The translations under genes were made by a program, and so were the position numbers. The notes under the pieces are model-generated. The model was not told the DNA's origin. It did not search any database and was given only the letters and a program-made list of their open reading frames with translations. Of a DNA stretch of 64,000 nt, positions 33,734 to 42,872 are shown one piece after another; within the stretch, counting starts at the first letter, position 1, and every line of letters begins with the position of its first letter. The stretch is taken from contig CAYOPD010000005.1 of assembly GCA_964405735.1 (NCBI GenBank), positions 1 to 64,000 of the forward strand. The letters are read 5' to 3'. The stretch is from JADJLQ01 sp964405735. Its GTDB lineage: Bacteria > Bacteroidota > Bacteroidia > Chitinophagales > Saprospiraceae.

Positions 33734-36210
33734 CTCACCACCTTATGTAATTCCCAGACAAATTCCTGGATGAGGTTTTGGGAGGTGGATTGGCGAATGG
33801 CCGTGGTATAAGGATTCATGGGAGTGCAACGGATGACCAGGAGGCCTTCAGAACTATAATCTTCACGGGCATTGAGGATGCCCGCATGCTCAAAAAATTC
33901 AGATAAGGATTCAAATGGATAATATTGTTCATCCATGCGTGTGTGGGATACAAAAAACGACTGGGCATAGCTGTGTTCTTTATTTCCCTGTTCTACCTGG
34001 ATGGAAAAATGTTCGTAGATGACTCCGGTGAGCGAATTCATCGCCCTTAATCGTTGATCCGTTTTGTTTTTAACCGCAAAAACCAGAACATTGGTGTCCG
34101 GTGGAGTTGGGAAAGTTTGGATGGAATAATTCAGCGGTTCCGGAAATCGGGCAGCCTGATAAATTTCTTCCCAATTCCGGAGCCATTCATACAATTCCCG
34201 GGTTGCCAGCAGGGAGGATTTGATCAGGCGGCCGTGAGCGGATCTGTTGAGGGGGATCATCCGGGTTGAGAACCAGAGGGCAGCGGCCGCCGCACCCGGT
34301 TTGGAACCTTCCAGGATGAAGGGAGCAAAGGCGTCGATCCCGATGTGGTAGTTTTCGTAAGGGATATTGTTGGAGTTCAGTTTGGAATAATCCACGTCTT
34401 TTACATGGCGTGGAGGGTGGTGCACCAGGATATCGTGTTCGGTGGAGGTAATATAGGGGGCGCGCTGCATGATAAAATGCCTGATCCTGTCATTTTTAAA
34501 AGCGACCAGTCCGCAGGGATATTGGATAAAACCCAGTTTATGAGGATCCACGGTAATGGAATCCGCTTTATTAAATGAAAGAAAGGCTTTGACGACCTGA
34601 AGATCCCCTCCCCAATTGATCTTTTTGGGATTTGTTTTTGTTTTCAGACTGAACTCAATGGTGTCCGAAACATGATTTGCAACATCTTCGGCGCGGTCGG
34701 TGGCCCTGATTTTAAAATCCCCAGGGCCGATGATCTCAGAAAGCCTCCGGCCGGAAGTGGACTTCAGGATGGTTCCGAATTCTTCGATCAAAGCCAGGTA
34801 TTTTTTTTTGAATCCTTTAAACTCGTTTTGGCCAGCTTTTTCTTTTAACCTCAGGATTCTTTGTTCTACTGAAATCAACCGGGGATCGGGCTCGTCATCG
34901 AGTTCCTCCCTGATCATCGACCGGGTGGCATCGAGCAGGTGATAGATCTGTGCAACCAGTCCGGTGTCCGGATCGGGGCCGGAATCCGGATCGATGAGGG
35001 TATTCAGTTTCTTTACCAGGATCTCCAGTTCCTCTTCCCGGCTCAACCTGAAAAGAGTACGGATATATCCGCCCCAGGCCCCATCGATATGCAACCAGAA
35101 GGAGGTATTCATCCGGGCTTCCATTTTTTCCCTTAAGGCTGCTATTTCATGGACAGGATCCACCGCCCCTTCTTCCGTATTGCCCGCGATCGCGATCACC
35201 GCTATCGGGATTTTACCTTCTTCCAGGGCGGACACTATTTTTAATTCCAGGTCCAGGACATCGAGCCGGAAGCGGCTGTCCGTTTTCACCATCACCACAT
35301 TGTTCCTTCCTATTCCCAGGACATCCGCCGCTTTTTTTATGGAATAGTGAGCAGCACCGGAAGCAAAAATCACCGGGGGAAATTCGGCGAATATCCTGCC
35401 CAGATGATTGGTCAGGCTGTAAGGGGATTTTTCAAGATAGAGGTCTGATCTTTTTACCGCCTCCGCTATATTAATTTTTTCTGCTTTGCTGATGGCTTCG
35501 ATCAGGCAGGCAAAAAGCCCGATGGAAGTTTCAGGGCTCAGTCCAATGGCTTCCTTCTGGCTGAGAGCCTTCAGGTCCGCGTGCATGCCATTGGGTAGAA
35601 GAACCGGAATATCCAGGTTTTTCTCTTTGGCGATATCATGTACGGTCAATGGAAAATATTTTATAATCCGGGCCACCCAGAGGGATTCGACATTTGCCAG
35701 GGTACCTCCGGAAGTGATGTGGGCCCAGCCGAATTCCGTCTTCAGTTTTTCTTCGTAGGCCTGCCATTCCGCGATGCCCGCTTCTTTTTCCGGGGGAATG
35801 GGGGGAGTATTAAAACCCAGCATCTTCAGTACCCGGTTGCTGGCTTCGATTTCCCATTCGACGGTTACCGGGGCGCCTTCCGGGGTGACATTGTTGGCAT
35901 TGTACAACATGGCCGCGAAATATCCGAATACCGAAGGCATGTTGATATCCGACAGCATATGGCCGATATAACGGGGGCTGTAAAAAGGGAAATTGCGCCT
36001 CAATTGCGAAGTCATTTCTGCCACGCCCTGCATCAGTTTGTCAAACTCCTCTTCATGCTGGCGCTGGATCTTCCTTGTGATCAAGATCGGATCAGCGGGA
36101 AAATAATTTCTCCTCCAGTGGATATAATCCCGGATGATCGTCAGGATGGTGTTGGTGAAGATCTCTTCATTTTCACCCTTGGGGCCGAGAAACCAGGAAA
36201 GTTGTTTCAT
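33718..36210 (-). CDS. pyridoxal-phosphate-dependent group II decarboxylase
   Basis: 830 residues. PLP-dependent decarboxylase fold of the glutamate/aromatic amino acid decarboxylase group: substrate/PLP region HITSGGTLANVESLWVA, aspartate in FWLHIDGAWGG, and the PLP lysine in DPHKLGFIQYPCG. It is much longer than bacterial GAD or TDC (about 450-620); an insertion of about 130 residues (around 410-540) precedes the lysine motif. The substrate is not determined; an aromatic amino acid is suggested by the family and by the TrpB-like neighbour upstream, but this is weak. Its last few residues are encoded by a heptad repeat array. Confidence 0.82.
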   Translation of the reverse strand: MKQLSWFLGPKGENEEIFTNTILTIIRDYIHWRRNYFPADPILITRKIQRQHEEEFDKLMQGVAEMTSQLRRNFPFYSPRYIGHMLSDINMPSVFGYFAAMLYNANNVTPEGAPVTVEWEIEASNRVLKMLGFNTPPIPPEKEAGIAEWQAYEEKLKTEFGWAHITSGGTLANVESLWVARIIKYFPLTVHDIAKEKNLDIPVLLPNGMHADLKALSQKEAIGLSPETSIGLFACLIEAISKAEKINIAEAVKRSDLYLEKSPYSLTNHLGRIFAEFPPVIFASGAAHYSIKKAADVLGIGRNNVVMVKTDSRFRLDVLDLELKIVSALEEGKIPIAVIAIAGNTEEGAVDPVHEIAALREKMEARMNTSFWLHIDGAWGGYIRTLFRLSREEELEILVKKLNTLIDPDSGPDPDTGLVAQIYHLLDATRSMIREELDDEPDPRLISVEQRILRLKEKAGQNEFKGFKKKYLALIEEFGTILKSTSGRRLSEIIGPGDFKIRATDRAEDVANHVSDTIEFSLKTKTNPKKINWGGDLQVVKAFLSFNKADSITVDPHKLGFIQYPCGLVAFKNDRIRHFIMQRAPYITSTEHDILVHHPPRHVKDVDYSKLNSNNIPYENYHIGIDAFAPFILEGSKPGAAAAALWFSTRMIPLNRSAHGRLIKSSLLATRELYEWLRNWEEIYQAARFPEPLNYSIQTFPTPPDTNVLVFAVKNKTDQRLRAMNSLTGVIYEHFSIQVEQGNKEHSYAQSFFVSHTRMDEQYYPFESLSEFFEHAGILNAREDYSSEGLLVIRCTPMNPYTTAIRQSTSQNLIQEFVWELHKVVSRLEV

Positions 36211-36327
36211 CGAGGTGCGAGGTGCGAGGTGCGAGGTTATAGCTAAGAGGTAAGAGGTAAGAGGTAAGGGGTAAGGGGTAAGGGGTAGGGGTTGGTTACT
36301 CTAACCTCTTGCCTCTAGCCTCTAGCC
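36211..36327. repeat. head-to-head heptad arrays between trpB2 and the decarboxylase gene
   Basis: Starting one base after the decarboxylase start codon side, four near-identical 7-bp words GCGAGGT fill 36211-36237. Then TAAGAGG and TAAGGGG words in register run to about 36293, and after a short spacer inverted words on CCTCTAG occupy 36301-36327, reaching the trpB2 stop codon. Read on the coding strand, G-rich words come first and C-rich words second, so the intercistronic RNA can form a long imperfect stem. Confidence 0.6.
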
Positions 36328-37680
36328 TTCAACAGGTATAAGTTTACTGGTCAGCTCACTGATTTCTGCGTCCGTAAGCTCGTGATCTTCCAATTTTCCG
36401 GCAAAATAATCTCCATAAGCCTGCATATCGAAATGGCCATGTCCGCATAGATTGAACAATATGGTTTTACGGGTGCCTTCTTCGCGGGCTTTAGCGGCTT
36501 CCTGAAAGACGGTGGCCAGGGCATGGGTGGCTTCAGGGGCCGGGATAATGCCTTCCGCCCTGGCGAATTTGACGCCGGCCTCAAAACATTCCAACTGTGC
36601 ATGGGCGCGGGCTTCGATGATTTTGTCTTTTAATAACTGGGATACGATGACACCGGCCCCATGATAACGCAGACCGCCGGCATGAATGGATGCAGGCACA
36701 AATTCATGTCCCAGGGTATACATGGGCAGGAGGGGCGTCATGCCTATCGTATCGCCAAAGTCATAACTGAATACGCCACGGGTGAGTTTGGGGCAGGACA
36801 GGGGTTCGCTGGCGATGGCCCTTATTTTTTTGCCTTCTTCCAGGTTCAGGCGGAGAAATGGGAAGGACAATCCTGCAAAATTGGATCCGCCTCCGAAGGG
36901 TGCGACAATGATATCGGGCAGTTCACCGGCTTTTTCCATTTGGAGCAAAGCTTCCTGGCCGACGACCGTCTGGTGGAGCAAAACGTGGTTGAGCACGCTG
37001 CCCAGGGCATATTTGGTGTCCGGATCAGGTGCTGCCCTTTCGATGGCTTCCGAGATGGCAATGCCCAGGCTGCCCGGTGAATTGGGGTTAACCGCGAGAA
37101 TCTTACGGCCGGATTCGGTATGATCGGAAGGTGAGGCATATACTTTGGCCCCGAAGGTTTCCATCAAAATCCTGCGGTATGGTTTTTGGTCGAAACTCAC
37201 CTTGACCATATAGACCTCGCATTCAATGCCAAACATATTGCAGGCAAAACTCAAGGCGCTGCCCCATTGGCCTGCACCGGTTTCGGTTACGATGCGTTTG
37301 ACTCCCTGTTGTTTATTGTAATAAGCCTGTGGAATGGCTGTATTGGGTTTGTGCGAACCGCTGGGGCTCACCCCTTCATATTTGTAATAGATGTGTGCAG
37401 GGGTATCCAGGGCGGCTTCCAGTCCATATGCCCGGTAGAGGGGTGTGGGTCGATATAGTTTATAGGCCTCACGCACGGCATCCGGGATCTCCACATATTT
37501 TTCACCCGTCACTTCCTGTTTGATGAGTTCCATGGGGAAGAGGGGCTCGAGCATTTCCGGCCCTATGGGTTGCCGGGTTCCGGGATGGAGGGGAGGCAGG
37601 GGTTTGTTGGTCATGCTGGCTATGATATTGTACCAGTGGCTTGGGATTTCTTTTTCGGTGAGAAGGATCTTTTTTTCCAT
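36322..37680 (-). CDS. TrpB2-like tryptophan synthase beta chain
   Basis: 452-residue PLP enzyme of the TrpB2 group, longer than TrpB1 (about 400) and usually unable to pair with TrpA. PLP-binding lysine in GSHKPNTAI; TETGAGQWGSALSFAC; glycine loop for phosphate binding in FGGGSNFAG. It joins indole and serine to tryptophan, or acts as a serine/threonine deaminase-like enzyme; no other trp gene is present here. It follows the PcaB-like gene by 31 bp across a 7-bp tandem repeat. Confidence 0.88.
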   Translation of the reverse strand: MEKKILLTEKEIPSHWYNIIASMTNKPLPPLHPGTRQPIGPEMLEPLFPMELIKQEVTGEKYVEIPDAVREAYKLYRPTPLYRAYGLEAALDTPAHIYYKYEGVSPSGSHKPNTAIPQAYYNKQQGVKRIVTETGAGQWGSALSFACNMFGIECEVYMVKVSFDQKPYRRILMETFGAKVYASPSDHTESGRKILAVNPNSPGSLGIAISEAIERAAPDPDTKYALGSVLNHVLLHQTVVGQEALLQMEKAGELPDIIVAPFGGGSNFAGLSFPFLRLNLEEGKKIRAIASEPLSCPKLTRGVFSYDFGDTIGMTPLLPMYTLGHEFVPASIHAGGLRYHGAGVIVSQLLKDKIIEARAHAQLECFEAGVKFARAEGIIPAPEATHALATVFQEAAKAREEGTRKTILFNLCGHGHFDMQAYGDYFAGKLEDHELTDAEISELTSKLIPVEG

Positions 37681-37685
37681 ATAAA

Positions 37686-37720
37686 ACGATTTACGATTTA
37701 CGATTTACGATTTACGATTT
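37686..37720. repeat. perfect 7-bp tandem repeat, 5 copies, between pcaB and trpB2
   Basis: ACGATTT occurs five times with no mismatch (AAATCGT on the coding strand). It ends 5 bases before the trpB2 ATG and overlaps the last codons and stop of pcaB (37712-37714). Copy-number change would alter the trpB2 upstream spacing but not the pcaB stop, which lies in the first copies read. Confidence 0.75.
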
Positions 37721-39049
37721 AAGTTCTTTTACCTGGTCAATTATTTTACCTGTAAAATAATCACAAAGGCCGAGATTGTTTTCGATCCCAAACCAGGATC
37801 TGATTTCTTTTTCGGAGAAAAATTTTTGAAGGGATTCCTCTTTTAAAAGATGGTCCAAAAGAGATTCACCGGAGGATTTTACCTTGACGCTGCAGGCGCG
37901 TATCAGGGCCTGGGCTTCCTCTATATTCATTTTCCGGCCAAGGGCCTGGCTCACGTGCTCTGCAAAGATCAGGCCACCATGGTCTTCGATATTTTTCAGC
38001 ATGCGCTTTTTATCCACCCGGGTTTCTGAGATCATTTCAAGGGCCAGGCGTAGGGACCCGGCCACCAATTTGAAAAGATCTTCCATACTTTCCCATTCCG
38101 CGTGCCAGGGACCGGACCCTCTTTCATGATCCTGGGTCATGGTATAAGAAAGGGAATTAACCAGGCCCCTTATCCGAATGCCATTGGCCCGGATCAATAT
38201 GGCGTTGACCGGGTTGGATTTGTGGGGCATGGTCGATGAATGGCCCTTTTCCGGGCCGCCAAAACTGATTTCACCAATCTCATTTTGCGCCATAAGACTG
38301 AGATCCCATGTTATTTTGTCCAGTTGGCCACTCAATGCGTCGAGGTTGTGGGCTATTTTAAGAATGTATTGCCTTTGAGTATGCCAGGGTTTGGCGGGCA
38401 GGTCAAGGCCCAGGTCCCTGGCCAGGCCGGAGGATACCTCCATATATTGTTTTGAGGTATACCCGGCGGTTGTACCAACGGATCCACCGAGTTGAATTGG
38501 GAATTTAAGGTTGTTCAGATCTCCATATGCCATGAGCAGCCCATCGATCCAACCGGCAACTTTAAATCCGAATGTAATGGGCCTGGCTTTTTGCATAAAC
38601 GTCCGTCCTGCCATTGGTGTTTGCCGGTGTTTTTCAGCGAGCCTGACCAGGTCAGCGATCAGTTGTTTGAGTTTAAGGTGGATCCACTCCATCGCTTGTT
38701 TATATTGGATCATCGAGGCGGTATCGATCGCGTCCTGGCTGGTGGCCAGGTAATGGATGTACCGGGCGGCTTCTGAAGGATGACCGGCCAGTAACTGCCT
38801 GCATTGAACGAGCAGGGGGATCAGGATATTCCCGCTTCGGGCAGCTTCTTCCATCAGCCTTTCCCGGTGTATGGATTCGTACCGGCAAAGGATTTCCATT
38901 GCGCCGGCAGCATTTTCCGGGATCATCCCATGCCTGGATTGTACCCGGGCCAGGCCCTTCTCAAAAATAAGCAAGGCCTCCAACGTCGGGCGGATCTCAA
39001 AGACCTCGAAAGCCCTGTCGTAAAAAAGATCGCGATAGAGAGATTGCAT
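37712..39049 (-). CDS. pcaB: 3-carboxy-cis,cis-muconate cycloisomerase (PcaB), fumarase/aspartase superfamily
   Basis: 445 residues of the fumarase/adenylosuccinate-lyase superfamily with the signature GHSSTMPHKSNPVN. The start (LFYDRAFEVFEIRPTLEALLIFEKGLARV) fits the PcaB group, which converts 3-carboxymuconate to carboxymuconolactone in protocatechuate breakdown. All other pca steps are encoded at 40.9-51.8 kb, and no other pcaB is seen, which supports the call. Adenylosuccinate lyase is the main alternative. It is separated from the main cluster by a plus-strand gene and leads into trpB2. Confidence 0.78.
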   Translation of the reverse strand: MQSLYRDLFYDRAFEVFEIRPTLEALLIFEKGLARVQSRHGMIPENAAGAMEILCRYESIHRERLMEEAARSGNILIPLLVQCRQLLAGHPSEAARYIHYLATSQDAIDTASMIQYKQAMEWIHLKLKQLIADLVRLAEKHRQTPMAGRTFMQKARPITFGFKVAGWIDGLLMAYGDLNNLKFPIQLGGSVGTTAGYTSKQYMEVSSGLARDLGLDLPAKPWHTQRQYILKIAHNLDALSGQLDKITWDLSLMAQNEIGEISFGGPEKGHSSTMPHKSNPVNAILIRANGIRIRGLVNSLSYTMTQDHERGSGPWHAEWESMEDLFKLVAGSLRLALEMISETRVDKKRMLKNIEDHGGLIFAEHVSQALGRKMNIEEAQALIRACSVKVKSSGESLLDHLLKEESLQKFFSEKEIRSWFGIENNLGLCDYFTGKIIDQVKELKS

Positions 39050-39287
39050 TCAGAAGGATCGACTGCTAAAATTAAGCCAGAAATTGCCGACTCCGGTCAG
39101 GGATTTCAGGTTATAGATCCAGAAGGATGGGCAGGTCTTGTTTGGGCGGGGTCAAATCATATAATTTCGCAACGAAATGGTTTCCTCCAAAATATCAATT
39201 TATTATATATTAAATAAATTATGACTATACTCTATGAAGTTATTCAATCAATCAAAAGGAGCCGGTCCTCAGGAGAATATAAAATCA

Positions 39288-40646
39288 ATGAGGAAAAAGT
39301 TAAGGTTTTGCGTTCAGCCGATGATACTTTTATTCAGCATCGGAATGGTTCAAGCCCAAAAATTCTGGTTGACTACCAGGGAATTTCCCGGAGGGTATAA
39401 GACCGGGATAGCCCTTTTACAAGACAGTGTTTTGTTTGTTTCTACCCAGCAATATGTGATGCGGAGCTTTAATGAGGGAAACCATTTTGATACGACGCTC
39501 CGGGCGGAAAGCCTTTCCACCATCTTTGCCTCCCGTTCAGGTACGGTTCTGGCGGGGGGCAGGGGGAAAGTGTATTTTTCCAAAGACCTCGGAAAAAACT
39601 GGGATACCGTCTCTGTGAATACTTCAGCCGATATCACCGGGTTTGTGGAAAATGCGACAGGAGGTCTTTTTGGAATGACCCGTATCTATGACGAGGACAA
39701 GGGTTATATCGGGGACGGGGTCCTTTTTTCCAATGATGGTGGATCCAGCTGGGCCTTTCGAAATAATGGACTTGGTTCTCAAAAAGCCTGTGAACATTTG
39801 ACCATAGATAAAAACGGCCGACTTTATCTTGCTATTGGGGACGAAGACCGGACAGGAATGGGTGGTTTGTTTATTTCCGAAAATAATGGATTACTCTGGG
39901 AAGGGATCGGAATTACCATTGACGGGAAAAATCAGGTCCCGGACCAGGTCGTTCCCACAACCATCACCGGACTATCGGTTTCGGATCAGGACAGCCTGTA
40001 TATAAGCATAAGCGGCGTTGCGGTCAATGTATTTGTGTCCCTCAACCTTTTTAAAAGCATCAACGACGTTAAAAAAAATACTTTTTGGAATATCATGAAT
40101 GTCACTCCCAATAATCTCTTCACGGACCGGAATCTGAATTCCATCCACTTTGCCCGGAACGGGGATTGGTACAGTTCATTCAATGGAACCCTCAACGTGG
40201 GTGGAACCTTCTATTCGAAAAACAAAGGTGTTTCCTGGCAACGGATTGACTTCGGCCTGGGAGTCGATATTTTCGGTATGCGCAATGTGCAATATTTCGC
40301 TGAAAGACAAAACGGGAAAATCTTTATGGTTCAATTCCTGAATGAACTGGTGCACTTTACGGACACGAGCCTGACGACGTCAGGCGCGGATGTTCAGTTC
40401 CGGTATAATAAATTAAAGGTATTCCCTAACCCGGTGATTTCCGGGGAGAATATACTGATTGAATTGCCCGGTTCAGTAAGAAAATGTTCACTTAGGGTAT
40501 TGAACCGGTTAGGGCAGGTGATCCTGAAGAAATCGGTGGATAATGAATCACGGGTCGATATCAATATGGCGGTCGCTCCCGGTGCTTATTTTATCCTTGC
40601 TGTACGAGGGAATGAGGTGGCGGTGCAAAAGGTGTTGGTGTTTTAG
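39288..40646 (+). CDS. secreted Asp-box (BNR) repeat protein with type IX sorting domain
   Basis: 452 residues from ATG 39288, which begins a signal peptide (MRKKLRF..., cleavage after ...GMVQAQ); an in-frame ATG at 39234 would add 18 residues. Asp-box repeats S-x-D-x-G-x-x-W type occur as SKDLGKNW, SNDGGSSW, SENNGLLW and SKNKGVSW, suggesting a beta-propeller as in sialidases and photosystem-assembly-like proteins. The last 75 residues are a type A CTD for the type IX secretion system (start KLKVFPNPV, then a GQV motif and the final KVLVF). It would be exported and anchored on the surface or released. The ligand is unknown. It interrupts the pca region on the opposite strand. Confidence 0.82.
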   Translation: MRKKLRFCVQPMILLFSIGMVQAQKFWLTTREFPGGYKTGIALLQDSVLFVSTQQYVMRSFNEGNHFDTTLRAESLSTIFASRSGTVLAGGRGKVYFSKDLGKNWDTVSVNTSADITGFVENATGGLFGMTRIYDEDKGYIGDGVLFSNDGGSSWAFRNNGLGSQKACEHLTIDKNGRLYLAIGDEDRTGMGGLFISENNGLLWEGIGITIDGKNQVPDQVVPTTITGLSVSDQDSLYISISGVAVNVFVSLNLFKSINDVKKNTFWNIMNVTPNNLFTDRNLNSIHFARNGDWYSSFNGTLNVGGTFYSKNKGVSWQRIDFGLGVDIFGMRNVQYFAERQNGKIFMVQFLNELVHFTDTSLTTSGADVQFRYNKLKVFPNPVISGENILIELPGSVRKCSLRVLNRLGQVILKKSVDNESRVDINMAVAPGAYFILAVRGNEVAVQKVLVF

Positions 40647-40675
40647 GTGTGGGGCGGAGACCACAAAGTAAATAA

Positions 40676-40856
40676 CCTGAGTATCCCAAATAGACACAAA
40701 AAACACAAAGTTTTATTTATTAGTCATCAGCGAATTGCTCCTGCCAGGTCGGAGCTAAGCTCTTCCCAAACACAAGGCGCTCGGAGGGTGGGAGTTCACG
40801 GAGTTTTTGGGGCATCAACCTATAGGCCCCAAAAGGACACGAAGTGCACGAAGAAA
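40676..40856. repeat. degenerate 9-bp arrays with an embedded palindromic repeat unit
   Basis: Words of the type AACACAAAG and GACACAAAA (40691-40712 area) and GGACACGAA, GTGCACGAA (40835-40856) repeat at 9-bp spacing. Between them, 40747-40767 is a copy of the palindromic unit built on GGAGCTAAGCTC. Nothing else but the hairpin at 40805 is seen in the 223-bp spacer. Confidence 0.45.
40805..40834. terminator. bidirectional terminator-like hairpin between convergent genes
   Basis: A perfect 9-bp stem, TTTTGGGGC with GCCCCAAAA, encloses a 12-base loop. It lies between the 3' ends of the Asp-box gene and pcaF, where a shared factor-independent terminator is expected. The T-run is part of the stem on one side. 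Confidence 0.6.
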
Positions 40857-40869
40857 CTCCCCTTTGCCC

Positions 40870-42075
40870 TCACACCTTCTCCAGGATTACCGCATATCCC
40901 TGCCCCACTCCAATACACATGGTCACCAGGGCATATTTTTTATTCAAAAGATGGAGGTCAAGGGCTGCGCTACCCAGGATGCGGGCTCCCGTCATGCCCA
41001 GGGGATGGCCCAGGGCAATGGCTCCTCCGTTGACATTGATCCGGGGATCCCGGGGATCCAGTTTTAATTCGCGGAGGCAGGCGAGAACCTGAACGGCAAA
41101 AGCTTCGTTGATTTCGATCAGATCGATGTGGTCGAGGCCTAGTTTGGTTTTCTCCAGAACGCGGATCGTCGCCGGGACTGGGCCAATGCCCATGATCCGG
41201 GGCTCGACTCCGACTACGGCTGAACCTGCGATGCGGGCCATTGGTTTGAGGCCGTATTGAACGATGGCATTAGAGGATGCGATCAGCAACGTTGCGGCGC
41301 CATCATTGAGGCCGCTGGAATTTCCGGCGGTGACAGTTCCCTCCGGCTTGAAGGCCGGTTTCAGACGGGCGAGTCCTTCCAGGCTGGTGGCCGGTTTGAT
41401 AAATTCATCGCGGCTGAATACAGTGACGTTTTGTTTGGAGTCCGTGAGTTCTATCGCAAAGATTTCCTTTTCCAGCCGGCCGGAGGAGGCAGCCGCTGTT
41501 GCTTTTTCCTGGGACCAGCAGGCAAACATGTCCTGTTCTTCCCGGTGGATCCGGTATTTCGCAGCCAGGTTTTCAGCTGTGACCCCCATGGAATCCGTTC
41601 CGTACATTTCTTTCATCCTGGGATTGACAAAGCGCCAGCCAAAACTGCTGTCATACATCTGGGCATCGGTGCCAAAGGCTCTGGATGTTTTTGAAATGAC
41701 CCAGGGGCCCCGGGTCATGTTTTCTACGCCACCGGCAACGATGAAATCTGCATCGCCGCATTGTATTGATCGGGCGGCATTGATCGTGGCCGCCATGCCG
41801 GAAGCACACAGGCGGTTGACGGTCTCCCCGGGCACGGTGTATGGAAGACCGGCCAGGAGCAGGGCCATGCGGGCTACATTGCGGTTGTCTTCCCCGGCCT
41901 GGTTGGTGCAGCCTATGATCACATCTTCGATTTTGTCTGATGGCAGCTCTGGATTTTTTTCCATCAGCTTTTTGATTGCCAAGGCTGCGAGGTCATCGGT
42001 GCGCAGGGTGGACAAACCGCCTCCGAAACTGCCTATTGGGCTGCGCAGGTAATCGACAATGAACGCCTGGTCCAC
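40870..42075 (-). CDS. pcaF: 3-oxoadipyl-CoA thiolase (acetyl-CoA acyltransferase)
   Basis: 401-residue thiolase. Active-site cysteine in VNRLCASGMAA, histidine in GGAIALGHPLGMTGAR and second cysteine in VTMCIGVGQG. It cuts 3-oxoadipyl-CoA to succinyl-CoA and acetyl-CoA, the last step of the beta-ketoadipate pathway; the pca genes upstream support this over a plain beta-oxidation thiolase. The start codon is GTG at 42075, sharing its first base with the TAG stop of the DUF1080 gene (TAGTG), so translation is coupled. The 3' end meets the terminator-like hairpin at 40805. Confidence 0.88.
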   Translation of the reverse strand: MDQAFIVDYLRSPIGSFGGGLSTLRTDDLAALAIKKLMEKNPELPSDKIEDVIIGCTNQAGEDNRNVARMALLLAGLPYTVPGETVNRLCASGMAATINAARSIQCGDADFIVAGGVENMTRGPWVISKTSRAFGTDAQMYDSSFGWRFVNPRMKEMYGTDSMGVTAENLAAKYRIHREEQDMFACWSQEKATAAASSGRLEKEIFAIELTDSKQNVTVFSRDEFIKPATSLEGLARLKPAFKPEGTVTAGNSSGLNDGAATLLIASSNAIVQYGLKPMARIAGSAVVGVEPRIMGIGPVPATIRVLEKTKLGLDHIDLIEINEAFAVQVLACLRELKLDPRDPRINVNGGAIALGHPLGMTGARILGSAALDLHLLNKKYALVTMCIGVGQGYAVILEKV

Positions 42076-42776
42076 TAATTGTCGAGTTTTTTGATCGGGG
42101 TGAGCAGAAGTTTTCGGAATTCTACCTCCGAACCTTCTGCCTGGATGGCAAAACTGCCATGATCCGCGGTGGCATTATAACCATGATTGACCAGGTCGCC
42201 ATTGACCCAGACCTTAATTTCGTTTTTCAGGCATTCTATCTTCATGGAATTCCATTCGCCCACCGGTTTTTCAGAACCATCGGTCAGGTTGGGGATCCTC
42301 CTGTTTTTATTTCCATCTATCCCCCAGTTTTCTTTAGGTCCGCGCCGGGCTTCCATATCGGGTACAGTGATGTCTTCGCCTATACACCAGAAATCGCCTG
42401 CGTTTTCATGCATCATTTGTACTTCCACCGATTGCGGAAACATGCCATACAATCTCCGGGGCTTTGAGGCATGCACCAGGGCGCCGCAATTACCAGGCTT
42501 TCCCGCAAAACGGTATTCAATCTCCATCCGGTAATCGGAATAAGATTGATCCGTGATCAGATGCCCTCCGGGAGTGCCCAGGCTGACCAGGTATCCATTC
42601 CGGACGATGAAGGGATTGATGGCATTGGGATTTTTATCCATTTCCGGCACATCGATATGCCAACCTGTCAAATCTTTTCCGTTGAAAAGCTCGACGCTTT
42701 TTTTCCCGGTCGTCCCCCGGGATGCATTACAACTGAAAATCAATGTAATGGCTGATAGAAAATATATATATCGCAT
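42075..42776 (-). CDS. DUF1080 (3-keto-disaccharide hydrolase) lipoprotein
   Basis: 233 residues, lipoprotein signal ending in LIFSC (Cys near residue 16). The rest is one DUF1080 concanavalin-like domain: VELFNGKDLTGWH at the start, PGNCGALVHAS and GEWNSMKIEC later. DUF1080 proteins are assigned as 3-keto-disaccharide hydrolases or sugar-binding proteins in glycan use. It overlaps the pcaF start by one base, a strange partner for an aromatic pathway gene. It follows the MFS gene by 96 bp. Confidence 0.87.
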   Translation of the reverse strand: MRYIYFLSAITLIFSCNASRGTTGKKSVELFNGKDLTGWHIDVPEMDKNPNAINPFIVRNGYLVSLGTPGGHLITDQSYSDYRMEIEYRFAGKPGNCGALVHASKPRRLYGMFPQSVEVQMMHENAGDFWCIGEDITVPDMEARRGPKENWGIDGNKNRRIPNLTDGSEKPVGEWNSMKIECLKNEIKVWVNGDLVNHGYNATADHGSFAIQAEGSEVEFRKLLLTPIKKLDN

Positions 42777-42872
42777 GGTTATGTAAAGTTATCAGCTTTC
42801 AGCAATCAGCTCACCGCAAGATAAGGAGAAGTGGTGTAGCAGCCATGAAGGGAGGAAGGGAATCCTAAATCC

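Noticed and set aside
36211..36327. Possible CRISPR array or replication iterons in the heptad arrays
   Set aside because: Words are only 7 bp, have no spacers of regular length, and no cas or replication genes are near.
37712..39049. Adenylosuccinate lyase (purB) as the identity of the lyase gene
   Set aside because: The signature alone fits either, but the N-terminus and the rest of the pca pathway nearby fit PcaB better; kept as an alternative.
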